Assembly (NCBI GenBank): GCA_013204025.1
Contig: JABMOW010000149.1
Location: 1-38,581 of the forward strand
DNA length: 38,581 nt
Reading direction: 5' to 3'
DNA from: Fidelibacterota bacterium
GTDB lineage: Bacteria > Fidelibacterota > Marinisomatia > SCGC-AAA003-L08 > JACNLC01
Positions within the stretch are counted from its first letter, which is position 1. The number at the start of each line of letters is the position of its first letter. Under the pieces are notes generated by a model. It had not been told where the DNA came from, searched no databases, and was given only the letters and a program-made list of their open reading frames with translations. A program made the translations under genes and the position numbers. Shown here piece by piece: positions 7,697 to 16,839 of this stretch.

Positions 7697-8682
7697 GGTG
7701 TCACTTGCAAGGAGTTAACCTTGTTAATAATTAGTTCCGTCTCAAGTTGATGGATAAATTGGGGCGCATGGATGTTAGTGAGTTGTGAATTTTCCTTCCA
7801 CAATCCAGTACTAAAATACCGATCACCCAGATCATTTAAAAGAGTGATGATTTTTCCTGAACCCAGATTTTCCACTACTTTGGAAACACCTGCCAGATAT
7901 GCCCCTGAAGACTGCCCCACAAATAATCCTACTCTAGCCATTTTACCGCACCATTCCTTGGCTTCATCTGCTGTCACATCCACCCAATGATCAATGATGG
8001 ATTCATCAAATATTTTCGGTACAATATCTCCGGGGGAACCTAACGGTTTTAGCCCTTCAACACCTGGCCATATTTCCGGTCTCACACCGATGATTTGAAC
8101 ATTTGAGTATTTATTTTTCAATCGTCGCCCAATACCTGTAATGGATCCGCCGGTACCCACACTCCCCACAAAATGGGTGATCTCACCATCTGCCTGAACG
8201 ATCATTTCTTCTGCTGTCGTTTCATAATGGGCTAACCAATTGTCATCATTGGCATATTGGTCGCAGAAAAAATACTTTTCAGGATGGCTTTCATATAAAT
8301 GATGCACATACCGGAGCGCTTCGTCATATCCTTCAAGTGGATCAGTCTCGATAATCTCTGCACCATGAGACCGGATGCGCTGTTTACGTTCATTGCTGGC
8401 ATTTCCTGGGATCACCAATTGAACCCGGTATCCCAGCGCCGTCCCTAACATGGCGTAGGCGATGCCTGCATTTCCGCTGCTGGAATCTAGGATGATTTTG
8501 TCACGGGTCAATCGTCCGGACTCGATAGCTCGTGTCAGCATCCTTTTTACAGGTCGGTCTTTCAACGAACCGCCGGGATTCCGCCACTCCGCTTTTGCTT
8601 TGACGGTGATACGGGATCGACCGGGAAACAAGTCGGTTAAGTCCAACAAAGGTGTATTTCCAATAATGTCTAAAATGCTCAT
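7693..8682 (-). CDS. cysM: Cysteine synthase, CysM type (PLP-dependent)
   Basis: The 329-residue fold-type II PLP enzyme makes cysteine from an activated serine. It has IGNTPLLDL, the PLP lysine K41 in NPGGSLKDRP, the substrate loop DSSSGNAGIAYA, the phosphate loop SVGTGGSITG (G176-S180) and SSGAYLAG near the C-terminus. It is first in an operon with a JAMM protease and a CysO-like carrier, so a thiocarboxylated carrier rather than free sulfide may be the sulfur donor, as for mycobacterial CysM, which uses O-phosphoserine. Substrate choice cannot be read from sequence alone. Expression is probably attenuated through the Cys-rich leader and terminator at 8701-8838; an AGAGAGAG purine stretch precedes the ATG. 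Confidence 0.9.
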   Translation of the reverse strand: MSILDIIGNTPLLDLTDLFPGRSRITVKAKAEWRNPGGSLKDRPVKRMLTRAIESGRLTRDKIILDSSSGNAGIAYAMLGTALGYRVQLVIPGNASNERKQRIRSHGAEIIETDPLEGYDEALRYVHHLYESHPEKYFFCDQYANDDNWLAHYETTAEEMIVQADGEITHFVGSVGTGGSITGIGRRLKNKYSNVQIIGVRPEIWPGVEGLKPLGSPGDIVPKIFDESIIDHWVDVTADEAKEWCGKMARVGLFVGQSSGAYLAGVSKVVENLGSGKIITLLNDLGDRYFSTGLWKENSQLTNIHAPQFIHQLETELIINKVNSLQVTP

Positions 8683-8700
8683 TGTATCTCTCTCTAAAAC

Positions 8701-8735
8701 AAAAAACCCCTCCTACCGTGACGGCAAGAGGGGTT
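8701..8735 (-). terminator. Intrinsic terminator in the cysM leader (attenuator)
   Basis: On the minus strand AACCCCUCUUGCCG (8735-8722) pairs along its whole length with CGGUAGGAGGGGUU (8718-8705), including two G-U pairs, around a 3-base UCA loop. U residues follow through 8701. This 14-bp stem with a U-tract lies 23-57 bases after the leader-peptide stop and just before cysM, so it must be regulated or leaky for cysM to be expressed. Confidence 0.88.
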
Positions 8736-8757
8736 CATTAATGGGATTAAGGATCAC

Positions 8758-8838
8758 CTACACCGGCACGGTCGTCACATAATTAGTACAACAACAACAT
8801 GCTGCGGGGTTTAAGGTGATATTTACGAAACTTTTCAT
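8758..8838 (-). CDS. Cys-rich leader peptide of the cysM operon
   Basis: A 26-codon ORF starts at the ATG at 8836-8838 and stops at the TAG at 8758-8760. It begins MKSFVNITLNPAA, followed by four consecutive TGT Cys codons (8788-8799), and ends TNYVTTVPV. It lies between a sigma70-like promoter (8881-8909) and the intrinsic terminator before cysM. A run of codons for the end-product amino acid just before a terminator is the classical design of ribosome-mediated attenuation (trp, his, leu leaders). Here low Cys-tRNA would stall the ribosome and favour read-through into the cysteine operon. The Shine-Dalgarno is poor: only a G-rich stretch about 15 bases upstream. A small hairpin (8762-8772) follows the Cys codons. 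Confidence 0.8.
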   Translation of the reverse strand: MKSFVNITLNPAACCCCTNYVTTVPV

Positions 8839-8880
8839 GTGGCAAAAAACTAACCCCACCCGAAAATACAAAACAAGATA

Positions 8881-8909
8881 ATTTTAGTCGGGTTTAATTT
8901 TTTTTCCAA
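8881..8909 (-). promoter_or_regulatory. Sigma70-like promoter of the cysM leader
   Basis: On the minus strand TTGGAA (8904-8909) and TAAAAT (8881-8886) are separated by exactly 17 bases. Transcription would start near 8874, about 36 bases before the leader ATG. It lies just beyond the osmC stop codon (8920), so the cysteine operon can be transcribed independently of osmC. Confidence 0.6.
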
Positions 8910-8919
8910 AATAGTGAGT

Positions 8920-9321
8920 TTAGTTCTTGATTCGAGTAGTGATTTTAAATTCCGGTGGATTTTCAAGATGTCTTTTTACTGCACATAATTGCGCCACACG
9001 AATGAGAGCATCCGCATATTTTTCAGGAAAATCAGCAGGTAAGTTAATTTGGATGTGTACCCGATCTACCAATCCGGTAGCGGGATTCACACTCAACGAC
9101 TGTTTCAATTCCATGCCTTCTGCGTTTATGTTTCTCTGTTGGCAGAATCCCAATACATAAATACCGGCACAGGTTCCCATGGATGCCAGGAACAGATCGA
9201 AGGGCGCTGGCGCGGAACCTTCTCCACCACCTCTTGCCTGTTGATCGGTTTTGTGAGTGAATCCGTTAAAATCTGCGTATACTTTTTTTCCACCTGGAAA
9301 ATAAATTTTCATGTCCATCAT
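8920..9321 (-). CDS. OsmC family protein
   Basis: The 133-residue protein has the OsmC/Ohr fold: an N-terminal strand MKIYFPGGKKVYADFNG, then GSAPAPFDLFLASMGTCAGIYVLGFCQQR with one reactive-type cysteine and VAQLCAVKRHLENPPEF with the second. Family members reduce organic hydroperoxides or act in thiol stress using two cysteines. The pattern is nearer to the YhfA/OsmC-like subgroup than to classical Ohr. The AAGGAATA Shine-Dalgarno favours the first ATG. It lies between the polyferredoxin gene and the cysteine operon, all on the minus strand, but the operon promoter after its stop suggests separate transcription. Confidence 0.9.
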   Translation of the reverse strand: MMDMKIYFPGGKKVYADFNGFTHKTDQQARGGGEGSAPAPFDLFLASMGTCAGIYVLGFCQQRNINAEGMELKQSLSVNPATGLVDRVHIQINLPADFPEKYADALIRVAQLCAVKRHLENPPEFKITTRIKN

Positions 9322-9455
9322 TATTCCTTGAATTTTTATTGTTCGATAAAATTCAGGGAGGATAGTTACAAATTAATCCGACAGTGCCAAATTATAACCG
9401 ATCGGTATATCACAGTTAAGGACGTGATCCATGTTTTTGTTTTATTAGTTTGGGT

Positions 9456-10394
9456 TTAACGTCCAAAAGTAAGTGCATCTTCTGGGCATACTTCGACGCA
9501 TCTACCGCATGCATGACAATCAGGGCGTATGGTCTTCATATCCATGATCGGTTGAACTGTGGGACATTCTGTTTTTCTGACACAAATCTTACAATCGGTG
9601 CAATTATCCTTGTGGAATCGAATCTTGAGAAAGGCGAAATGTTCAAACACCCATGTGATCAAACCCATTGGACAAATTAAATAGCAGAATGGACGATAAA
9701 TAAATAATGCTGCCACCATCGTAATGAGCATGACAAATATCAGGTATAAATCGAATCCCCAATGCAGAAATTCAAATGGATTGAAATAGTCGTAAATACT
9801 CACACCGGAAAAAAATGCGATAGGTAGAAAAACGATAGCAACGAGAATACGGATCGTATTTGTCACTTTAAAAGGCAGTTTAATTTTGAGCTTTTTATTT
9901 CGCTTTTTCCCAAATGAGATTCGATTGATCAATTCCTGCAATGCACCCAACGGACATACCCACCCACAGAACATTTTTGAACCGATTACAGATAATAACA
10001 AGATGGATACGATAATCGAAATAAAGCCCAGTGGTATTTCATGCCAGAGAAATGGTTTTGTTAAAATACATGCGGGACTTGGATGGAGTCCCAATCCCTC
10101 TGCAAAGTTTCCCCAGGGTAAAATCGCGATGATGGAAAAAACGAAAAAGGTGATGGCTTGCCAGATCAGGCGGGTGTTTCGTTTTAACCTGAATTTCATC
10201 AAGAGAACTAATCCGATTATGGTGAAAATTCCACTCATCCAGACACGGGAGATGGACCAAAAATAGAAAAATCCAGGGGGACTCCCCTCTGCTCCTTCCT
10301 GCGCAAATAATACAGATATGGAGATCAAGCTGATCAGAAGTATTAGAAATGTGGAAAATCGTCGCCGAAATGTGGGGGTATTAGTAATAGTCAT
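9456..10394 (-). CDS. Polyferredoxin membrane protein (NapH/MauN/CcoG-like)
   Basis: The 312-residue protein has about five membrane helices (near residues 15-32, 50-66, 75-93, 118-138 and 185-235), two CxxxCP motifs on the cytoplasmic side (CGWVCPLGALQE and CYLICPMG), and a C-terminal pair of ferredoxin motifs (CTDCKICVRKTECP and CHACGRCVEVCP) for two 4Fe-4S clusters. This is the NapH/MauN/CcoG layout of membrane electron-transfer proteins. Its electron donor and acceptor cannot be told, and no nap or cco genes are nearby. The ORF stops 134 bases before the osmC start. Confidence 0.88.
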   Translation of the reverse strand: MTITNTPTFRRRFSTFLILLISLISISVLFAQEGAEGSPPGFFYFWSISRVWMSGIFTIIGLVLLMKFRLKRNTRLIWQAITFFVFSIIAILPWGNFAEGLGLHPSPACILTKPFLWHEIPLGFISIIVSILLLSVIGSKMFCGWVCPLGALQELINRISFGKKRNKKLKIKLPFKVTNTIRILVAIVFLPIAFFSGVSIYDYFNPFEFLHWGFDLYLIFVMLITMVAALFIYRPFCYLICPMGLITWVFEHFAFLKIRFHKDNCTDCKICVRKTECPTVQPIMDMKTIRPDCHACGRCVEVCPEDALTFGR

Positions 10395-10568
10395 AGTTTT
10401 TCTTTTTTAAATTGATATGTTACAGCATTCACGAAAATCTGTATCAGATTTTACATTGATAATTTACTGGTATTCAAAAATGGGATAAAACTCTTGATTA
10501 GGACTCATTTAGACAGATTGTTAAGAAAAGATTGTAACTGGTAATTAATTATGTAATATCACCTTCAA

Positions 10569-13500
10569 TTATCCCAATATCCACGCCACCAGAATCACAA
10601 TGTCCAGCACATCGAAAGGTTCGATAAAATTAAAGTCACATCCACAAGCGCCATCTTCAACTGTTCCCAGTATACAGGCTACCGCTAGCACCACATCGAG
10701 GACATTCACAAGTCCGTCTCCGTTCAAATCACCAGTGGAGCAATCACCTTGGAAGAACCAATCCAGCGATTTTTTAGTGATACCAGATTCGGATGCCCCC
10801 CACCATACGTAGGTTGGTGATGAGTTCAAGGATAGCGGATCAAATCCGCAGAAGATGGTTCGATTGCCGTTTGGCCATTGTTTGTGCGCACCTACAACAT
10901 GACCGGATGCTTCATCAAATAAAAAGGGAATCGCCTCATCTGATGGTTCAAAGCCGTCTAAATAGTTGGTGGTTCCCACTTCATACCCAGGATCATACAT
11001 TAGCACACTTCCATCGCCCAATGCCTGTATATCATTATAAAGATCACCGGAAATTAAATCATTTTCAACAGCGTTTAATTCAGATGTACCTCCGGCTGCA
11101 AGATCATTGTAACTATGTGCCACTCCCATGTCATAAAAGAAGGAGCCGGCTGAAAAATCTTCATCCGCCCAGGTGCCATTAACCAGTCCGAAGGTTTCAT
11201 CACCGGCAAGAAAATATCGCTTACCGCCTTCGCTCAACCATTCCTGGACAACATCGTAATGATCGGTGAAATCTACCCACGTTCTCGTCGTAGTGATATC
11301 AAAAACAATATTATATAGTTCTAATAATTCTGTGGTTACACTACCCGTCCAGAAATCAGGCCATAACCATAGATCGCCAGTACCGTATTCGTCATATAAA
11401 TAATACATCCCGGGATAATCAGCTTGACTCATTTCACTATTCAACACAAAAAGTACATCGCTGGTGGATGAATACACATTATACCATTGTGATGGAGTTC
11501 TAAAAGTTCCGTCATCGTCTGTTGCTGCTACCCTATATTGTATATGATACCCCGTATTCTGCCCTGGAATCCAGCCAGAAAAAATACCAGGCTGGATTTC
11601 AACCATATCGACTGATAACCACTCAGCATCGTCTACTGAATACTCCAATGCAACGGTGAATGGATCGTTTTCATTATCCGAGACACTTGCCTGAATCTCC
11701 TGTGCAGATTGATTATAAATAGTCCATTCGGGTCCGCTTATTATCTCAACATGAGGCGGACTATCAATCTCAAGCCAATCCAAAAAATATGACATGAAAT
11801 TGTAGAATTCTTGGGTATAAAAAACGGTGCCGTCTTCCAGAGAATCAGCCGAGGCATCAGCCATAAAACTGAAAAACGCTGTTTTATTTAATCCATTGTC
11901 TTGACGTACGCCAAAAATCTCGCCCGTGTTCATCCCTTGATAAATCGGTTCGGCAGTACCGGGGGTCAAAAAGTCCCCCCAATTGTTGGTCCCATATTCA
12001 CCATGATGAAGTTCCAAATTTGGTAAATTCAGCAATAAAGAGACGAGCATGGTGTCGCCTGCACCGCCATTATTTTGGTTATCATCGTCATCCGGATCAC
12101 TGAATGCGCTGGCAATTCCAAACCAATCATACGCAGGGTCTCCAGGAATAAGTATCAATTCAAGTGGGTACGGAATCAAATCGATCCCATAAAACCAATC
12201 CTGATCGATAAGCATAAGGTTCCCACCACTGGCAATAAAGATATCGAAGCCATGATCATCCTGGGTGACTACGACGGGTACAATTGAGGTTCCCCAGCCA
12301 TACATGATGATATTTGACCAACCATGATTGATGACAGACGAATCTATTCCGTTATTCTGATTTGTGTTCCATACTTCATAGACATATCCATTTTGTTCGG
12401 CTGTTTGTTCATAACCTCCTACATAATAATCACTCGTTCCATCGGCTATAAAAAGTAGATCTGCATCGGGATTAATCGGTGCAAGAACATCAAAAAAGTA
12501 CCATTGGGAATAACTAAACATTCCATAGTCGGATATCAGTCTGAACCGGTAAGAGATTTCATCACCTGCTACTGCTAAATAATCTAGATCGAACTGCCAG
12601 GTTCCGTTACCATATTGATCTATATCGTAGGGAGTTGCATCCGCCAACGTAAGGCTGTCGGTGATCACACCGTTTCTGGATATAAAAAGAGTAAGATTAT
12701 CGTCTGGAGTAATCCCCATTTGGTCTGTGCCTATATCATCAAAACAATCTGCCTTCAAGGTACGCGGACCTGATGTTAGATAGGTATTCGAAAGTTGCGA
12801 AGGCGTACAAATCGGAGGTGCATCCTCATAACTCACACGAACAGCCATCATCAGATCGATTGCCTGATTAAGAGATCCCCAAAGTCCAGGATCATTAGCG
12901 TTCCAGGGGCCACCGAACCAAGTGTAGGTTTCGGTTCTACCAGTAACCCCGTTATACATCGCCAATGGTTGCGGAGTATCTCCCTGTTTCACCAGTGCAA
13001 TGACAAATGGAGGGACTTGAGATGAATCAGGATCGTTCCCTACCTGAAAAGTCCCACCAATATCCACTAATGCTTCGTCAGACCAATCAGAGATATACTC
13101 TGGAATAAGGTTGGTTGTGGGAGTTGTTCTTATAGTACCAATCGGTGATAAATTGGTGGACCCCCCAGGAATATCATAACAATCCCCATTTGGACTGATC
13201 TCGCTGGCTGATCCATAATCAGCACCAAAAGCAGTGACTAATCCAGCAGAAAACCACTGAACATACACTTCTTCTATTGTACAAGGAGCCAAAGGCTGAA
13301 AGACTACTGCAGTTGTATCGCCTGAACCTCCATTACAGAGGTAAAAGTAGGAATCGCCCTCATCCATGTATGACAGACAATAGGGGGGTTCGCATCCTTC
13401 GTGCCGGGTTCTGCGCTGATGTGGGAGGTTTAATGGAATAATTCCTGCACCAGGAGAATCATCCTCCAGTTGTTGTCTGAATTTCTGTGCATCCGTATCA

Positions 13501-13643
13501 GATCGAGTTCCCAATTGACTACCCACTGGGAATAACCATTCGGATTTTTGGTGGGTCGTGGGTATTTTATTTTTTTTCTTCTTTACGGATTCGGTTGTAA
13601 AAATAAACGAGAGTATTAGACAAAATATAATCAATCGTTTCAT
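10569..13643 (-). CDS. Secreted dockerin-repeat protein, paralogue 1
   Basis: 1024 residues, starting MKRLIIFCLILSFIFTTES (signal peptide), with an AGGAGA Shine-Dalgarno. Residues about 85-275 are a Cys-containing N-terminal domain (FGADYG, CYDIPGGSTNLSP, YTWFGGPWNANDPGLWG). Next is a divergent beta module (about 280-390), then a Rossmann-like segment starting NPDADLLFIADG with INHGWSNIIMYGWG and GGNLMLIDQDWFYG, which resembles amidotransferase-like folds. An Ig-like segment (LEYSVDDAEW) and a second Rossmann-like segment starting SSDVLFVLN follow. Residues 968-1024 are two dockerin repeats; the first has the full calcium loop DLNGDGLVNVLD, the second (DFNFIEPFDVLD) lacks the position-5 acidic residue. 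Third gene of a tandem paralogous operon. Function unknown. Confidence 0.9.
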   Translation of the reverse strand: MKRLIIFCLILSFIFTTESVKKKKNKIPTTHQKSEWLFPVGSQLGTRSDTDAQKFRQQLEDDSPGAGIIPLNLPHQRRTRHEGCEPPYCLSYMDEGDSYFYLCNGGSGDTTAVVFQPLAPCTIEEVYVQWFSAGLVTAFGADYGSASEISPNGDCYDIPGGSTNLSPIGTIRTTPTTNLIPEYISDWSDEALVDIGGTFQVGNDPDSSQVPPFVIALVKQGDTPQPLAMYNGVTGRTETYTWFGGPWNANDPGLWGSLNQAIDLMMAVRVSYEDAPPICTPSQLSNTYLTSGPRTLKADCFDDIGTDQMGITPDDNLTLFISRNGVITDSLTLADATPYDIDQYGNGTWQFDLDYLAVAGDEISYRFRLISDYGMFSYSQWYFFDVLAPINPDADLLFIADGTSDYYVGGYEQTAEQNGYVYEVWNTNQNNGIDSSVINHGWSNIIMYGWGTSIVPVVVTQDDHGFDIFIASGGNLMLIDQDWFYGIDLIPYPLELILIPGDPAYDWFGIASAFSDPDDDDNQNNGGAGDTMLVSLLLNLPNLELHHGEYGTNNWGDFLTPGTAEPIYQGMNTGEIFGVRQDNGLNKTAFFSFMADASADSLEDGTVFYTQEFYNFMSYFLDWLEIDSPPHVEIISGPEWTIYNQSAQEIQASVSDNENDPFTVALEYSVDDAEWLSVDMVEIQPGIFSGWIPGQNTGYHIQYRVAATDDDGTFRTPSQWYNVYSSTSDVLFVLNSEMSQADYPGMYYLYDEYGTGDLWLWPDFWTGSVTTELLELYNIVFDITTTRTWVDFTDHYDVVQEWLSEGGKRYFLAGDETFGLVNGTWADEDFSAGSFFYDMGVAHSYNDLAAGGTSELNAVENDLISGDLYNDIQALGDGSVLMYDPGYEVGTTNYLDGFEPSDEAIPFLFDEASGHVVGAHKQWPNGNRTIFCGFDPLSLNSSPTYVWWGASESGITKKSLDWFFQGDCSTGDLNGDGLVNVLDVVLAVACILGTVEDGACGCDFNFIEPFDVLDIVILVAWILG

Positions 13644-13690
13644 TATTATCTCCTAATATTTTAATTTGACCCTAACAGGGATTAATCCAA

Positions 13691-16600
13691 CTATGATAGA
13701 ATCCATCCAATAAGAATAACGATATCCAAAACATCAAAAATTCCATTAAAATCAAAATCGCATTCACAAGCATTATCCTCTATGATTTCAAGGATACAAC
13801 CCACAGCAAGGACTACATCGAGAACGTCCACCGAACCATCGCTATTCAAATCGCCGGTGGAGCAATCAATTTGGAAGAACCAGTCCAGTGATTTTTTGGT
13901 GATACCAGATTCGGATGCTCCCCACCAAACGTATGTTGGATCAGAATTCAACGACAGCGGATCAAAACCACAGAAGACGGTTCTATTGCCGTTTGACCAC
14001 TGTTTGTGCACACCCACAATATGCCCGGATGCTTCATCAAATATAAATGGTGTCGCATCATCTGTGATATCAAAGCCATCTAAAAAATTGGTCAAATCAA
14101 TCTCATATCCGGGATCATACATCAACACACTTCCATCGCCCAATGCCTGAATGCCATCGAACAAATCCCCTGATAATAAGTCACCTTCAACAGCGTTTAA
14201 TTCTGAAACACTACCAACAGCTAAGTCGTTATAGCTGTGAGCTACGCCCATATCATTGAAGAATGTACCGGGTGGAAAATCTTCATCTGCCCATGTGCCA
14301 TTCAACATCCCAAAGGTTTCATCACCACCGAGGAAGTAACTCTTGTCACCTTCATTTAACCAAGTATGAATAATATCATAATGGTCAGCAAAATTATCTC
14401 CACCTCCCGATGTGATCTCGAAAACGACATCATAGAAAGCCAGTAGCTCGGCATTGACTACACCGATCCAGAGGTCAGGCCATACCCAGAGACCACCGCC
14501 ATCTGCATCATAAAAGTAATACATGCCGGGGAAGTCATTGGGATCCATTTCATTGTTTAAAACGAACAAAACATCGCTGGAAGGGGCATAAACAAAATAG
14601 ATTTGGATCGGAGTGGAATAAGAACCGTCAACATCTGTGGCGATTACCCGATACTGAACGTGCGTTTCGAAATTTTGCACTGGTATTAATCCTGAATAAA
14701 TATCAGGTTGTACTTCAACCATCTCAATGGAAAGCCAATTAACCTCATCCACTGAATACTCCAGTGTTGCTGTAAACGGATCCTCTTGGGCATCTGAAAT
14801 TTCAGCTTGGACTTCCTGACCTGTATCATTGAATACATCCCCTTCAGGACCTTCGATGATCTCCGCATGTGGTGGACTATCAGGAGCAAACCAGTCCAGG
14901 AAATATGACAAAATTTCGTAGAAATTTTGGGTATAATAAACGGTACCATCTTCTAGAGAATCAACCGCGGCATCTGCCATAAAACTAACTAACGCCGTTT
15001 TATTCAATCCATTGTCTTGCCGAACCCCGAGAATTTCATTGGTAGTCACTCCCTGATAAATCGGTTCAGCGGTACCCGGAGTAAGGAAATCATTCCAATT
15101 TCTTGTGGTATAAATGCCGTGATGAAGTTCCAAATCCGTTAAGTCTGGTAATAATGATACCAACATCGTATCGCCGTCGCCACCATTATCAGGGTCATCG
15201 TCAAAATCAGGATCACTAACAGCGCCTGAAATTCCAAACCAATCATACGCAGGGTCACCCAGACTGAAACTTAGTTCTGAAGGATATGAATACTGATTAT
15301 GACCATAAAACCAGTCTTGATCGATGAGCATGAGGTTACCTCCGCCAGCAAGAAAGTCCCCATAACCGGGGTCATCTTCACTTGCTACAACTGGTAGAGT
15401 TGCGTTACCCCAACCGTAAACAATGATATTTGACCAACCATGATTGATTACAGACCAGTCAATACCCGCATTATGGTTTGCGACCCAAAGTTCGTAAACA
15501 TATCCGCTTTGTTCTAAGGCTAATTCATATCCACCAAGATAGTAATCACTGGTACCATCGTTGATAAGTAGTAAATCTGCATCCGGGTTTATGGGTGCTT
15601 TTATTGTAAATTCCTTAGAGGAACCTTGATTTGTCATTCCACATTCTGACCTAGTAACTGCCCAATATGAAATAATATCATTTGGATTTGCTTCATAGTC
15701 GAACTCAAATTGCCATATTCCATTTCCATGCTCATCAACATCAACGGGTATTGCATCCGCAATTGTTGTGGTGTCAAAGCAAGCACCATTAAGGGCAAAA
15801 TATAAGGTAATATCATCATCTGGAGTGATACCCATTCCATATTCATCCAATTGGCCAAAACAATCGACATCCAGGGTGCGGGGACCCGACGTTGTATATG
15901 TGTTTGACAAATGACTAGTCACACAAATTGGGGGATCATTCCAGCCATAAGGGTATATGACCTTAACCAAAACCATAAGTTCAATGATAGCATTGTAAGG
16001 TCCCCAAAGTCCAGGATCATCCGCATTCGAGGGACCGCCAAACCAGGTGTATGTTTCGGTTCTACCTGTAACTTCATTATTCATAGCCAGTGGTTGAGGA
16101 GTATCCCCGTGCTTTACAAAAGCAACGACGAATTTCGGAACATTTGACAAATCTGTCTCATCCCCCACTTGAAAAGTGCCGCCAATATCAAGTAGGGCAT
16201 CGGTGCTCCAATCAGAAATATATTCTGAAATATAATTTTCGGTAGGTGGTGTACGGATGGTTCCTATGGGAGATAAATTTGTGGATCCCCCAGGTATATC
16301 ATAACAATCCCCATTGGGGCTGATCTCACTTGCAGTGCCGTAATCAGCCCCAAAAGCCGTAGCGGTCCCAGCTGAAAACCATTGAACATAGACTTCTTGA
16401 ACAATGCAAGGTTCAAGAGGTTGAAAGACCACAGCAAACGTATCATTTTCACCGCCACTGCTGAGATAATAGTATGAATCCGCTTCGTTCATATAGTGAA
16501 GGTCCCAACAGTCGCGAGTGCCATCAGGGCAGTCTCTATCTTGTGAATCGTGATCCTGTGGCGAGTTGGGAGGATGGATTCGAACCAGTCCGTTATCTCT

Positions 16601-16780
16601 TCCGGCATTTTGCTTATTTTTTATTGAAGGCATATCAGATGGATTCATGGGCTGAATCCCAATTGGTGAGAGCCATTCGGAGCGAGGGTGGACGGTAGGT
16701 GTTTTAATCTTTTTCTGCTGAATGGGTTTGGTTGCAAAAGTAACTGATATTAATAGACAAAATATAATCAATCGTTTCAT
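13691..16780 (-). CDS. Secreted dockerin-repeat protein, paralogue 2
   Basis: The start is set at the ATG at 16778-16780 (MKRLIIFCLLISVTFATKP), preceded by AAAGGA; an upstream in-frame ATG adds eight unlikely residues. About 1029 residues with the same domain order as its neighbours. The pre-domain holds RDCPDGTRDCWD, close to paralogue 3 and unlike paralogue 1. The C-terminal dockerin pair (DLNSDGSVDVLD and DFDFNGIFDVLD) keeps calcium-ligand residues in both loops. Its signal-peptide DNA is nearly identical to that of paralogue 1 (same run around AAAATATAATCAATCGTTTC). Second gene of the tandem operon; spacing to the next gene is 47 bases. No catalytic motif is recognised. Confidence 0.9.
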   Translation of the reverse strand: MKRLIIFCLLISVTFATKPIQQKKIKTPTVHPRSEWLSPIGIQPMNPSDMPSIKNKQNAGRDNGLVRIHPPNSPQDHDSQDRDCPDGTRDCWDLHYMNEADSYYYLSSGGENDTFAVVFQPLEPCIVQEVYVQWFSAGTATAFGADYGTASEISPNGDCYDIPGGSTNLSPIGTIRTPPTENYISEYISDWSTDALLDIGGTFQVGDETDLSNVPKFVVAFVKHGDTPQPLAMNNEVTGRTETYTWFGGPSNADDPGLWGPYNAIIELMVLVKVIYPYGWNDPPICVTSHLSNTYTTSGPRTLDVDCFGQLDEYGMGITPDDDITLYFALNGACFDTTTIADAIPVDVDEHGNGIWQFEFDYEANPNDIISYWAVTRSECGMTNQGSSKEFTIKAPINPDADLLLINDGTSDYYLGGYELALEQSGYVYELWVANHNAGIDWSVINHGWSNIIVYGWGNATLPVVASEDDPGYGDFLAGGGNLMLIDQDWFYGHNQYSYPSELSFSLGDPAYDWFGISGAVSDPDFDDDPDNGGDGDTMLVSLLPDLTDLELHHGIYTTRNWNDFLTPGTAEPIYQGVTTNEILGVRQDNGLNKTALVSFMADAAVDSLEDGTVYYTQNFYEILSYFLDWFAPDSPPHAEIIEGPEGDVFNDTGQEVQAEISDAQEDPFTATLEYSVDEVNWLSIEMVEVQPDIYSGLIPVQNFETHVQYRVIATDVDGSYSTPIQIYFVYAPSSDVLFVLNNEMDPNDFPGMYYFYDADGGGLWVWPDLWIGVVNAELLAFYDVVFEITSGGGDNFADHYDIIHTWLNEGDKSYFLGGDETFGMLNGTWADEDFPPGTFFNDMGVAHSYNDLAVGSVSELNAVEGDLLSGDLFDGIQALGDGSVLMYDPGYEIDLTNFLDGFDITDDATPFIFDEASGHIVGVHKQWSNGNRTVFCGFDPLSLNSDPTYVWWGASESGITKKSLDWFFQIDCSTGDLNSDGSVDVLDVVLAVGCILEIIEDNACECDFDFNGIFDVLDIVILIGWILS

Positions 16781-16839
16781 TATTTTTCCTTTTTTTAGAA
16801 ACAAACCCTGATGGGATTTATAAAATTAGTACGGCAATA

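Noticed and set aside
8742-8783. Plus-strand reading of the cysM leader region (MGLRITYTGTVVT), Thr-rich and followed by stop
   Set aside because: It looks like a Thr/Val-type leader, but no plus-strand biosynthetic gene follows and the terminator U-tract is oriented for minus-strand transcription.
8784-8801. Minus-strand frame ATG-TTG-TTG-TTG-TAC-TAA (three Leu codons) overlapping the Cys run
   Set aside because: It is the out-of-frame shadow of the TGT repeats; the in-frame 26-codon ORF with four Cys codons ahead of a cysteine gene explains the sequence better.
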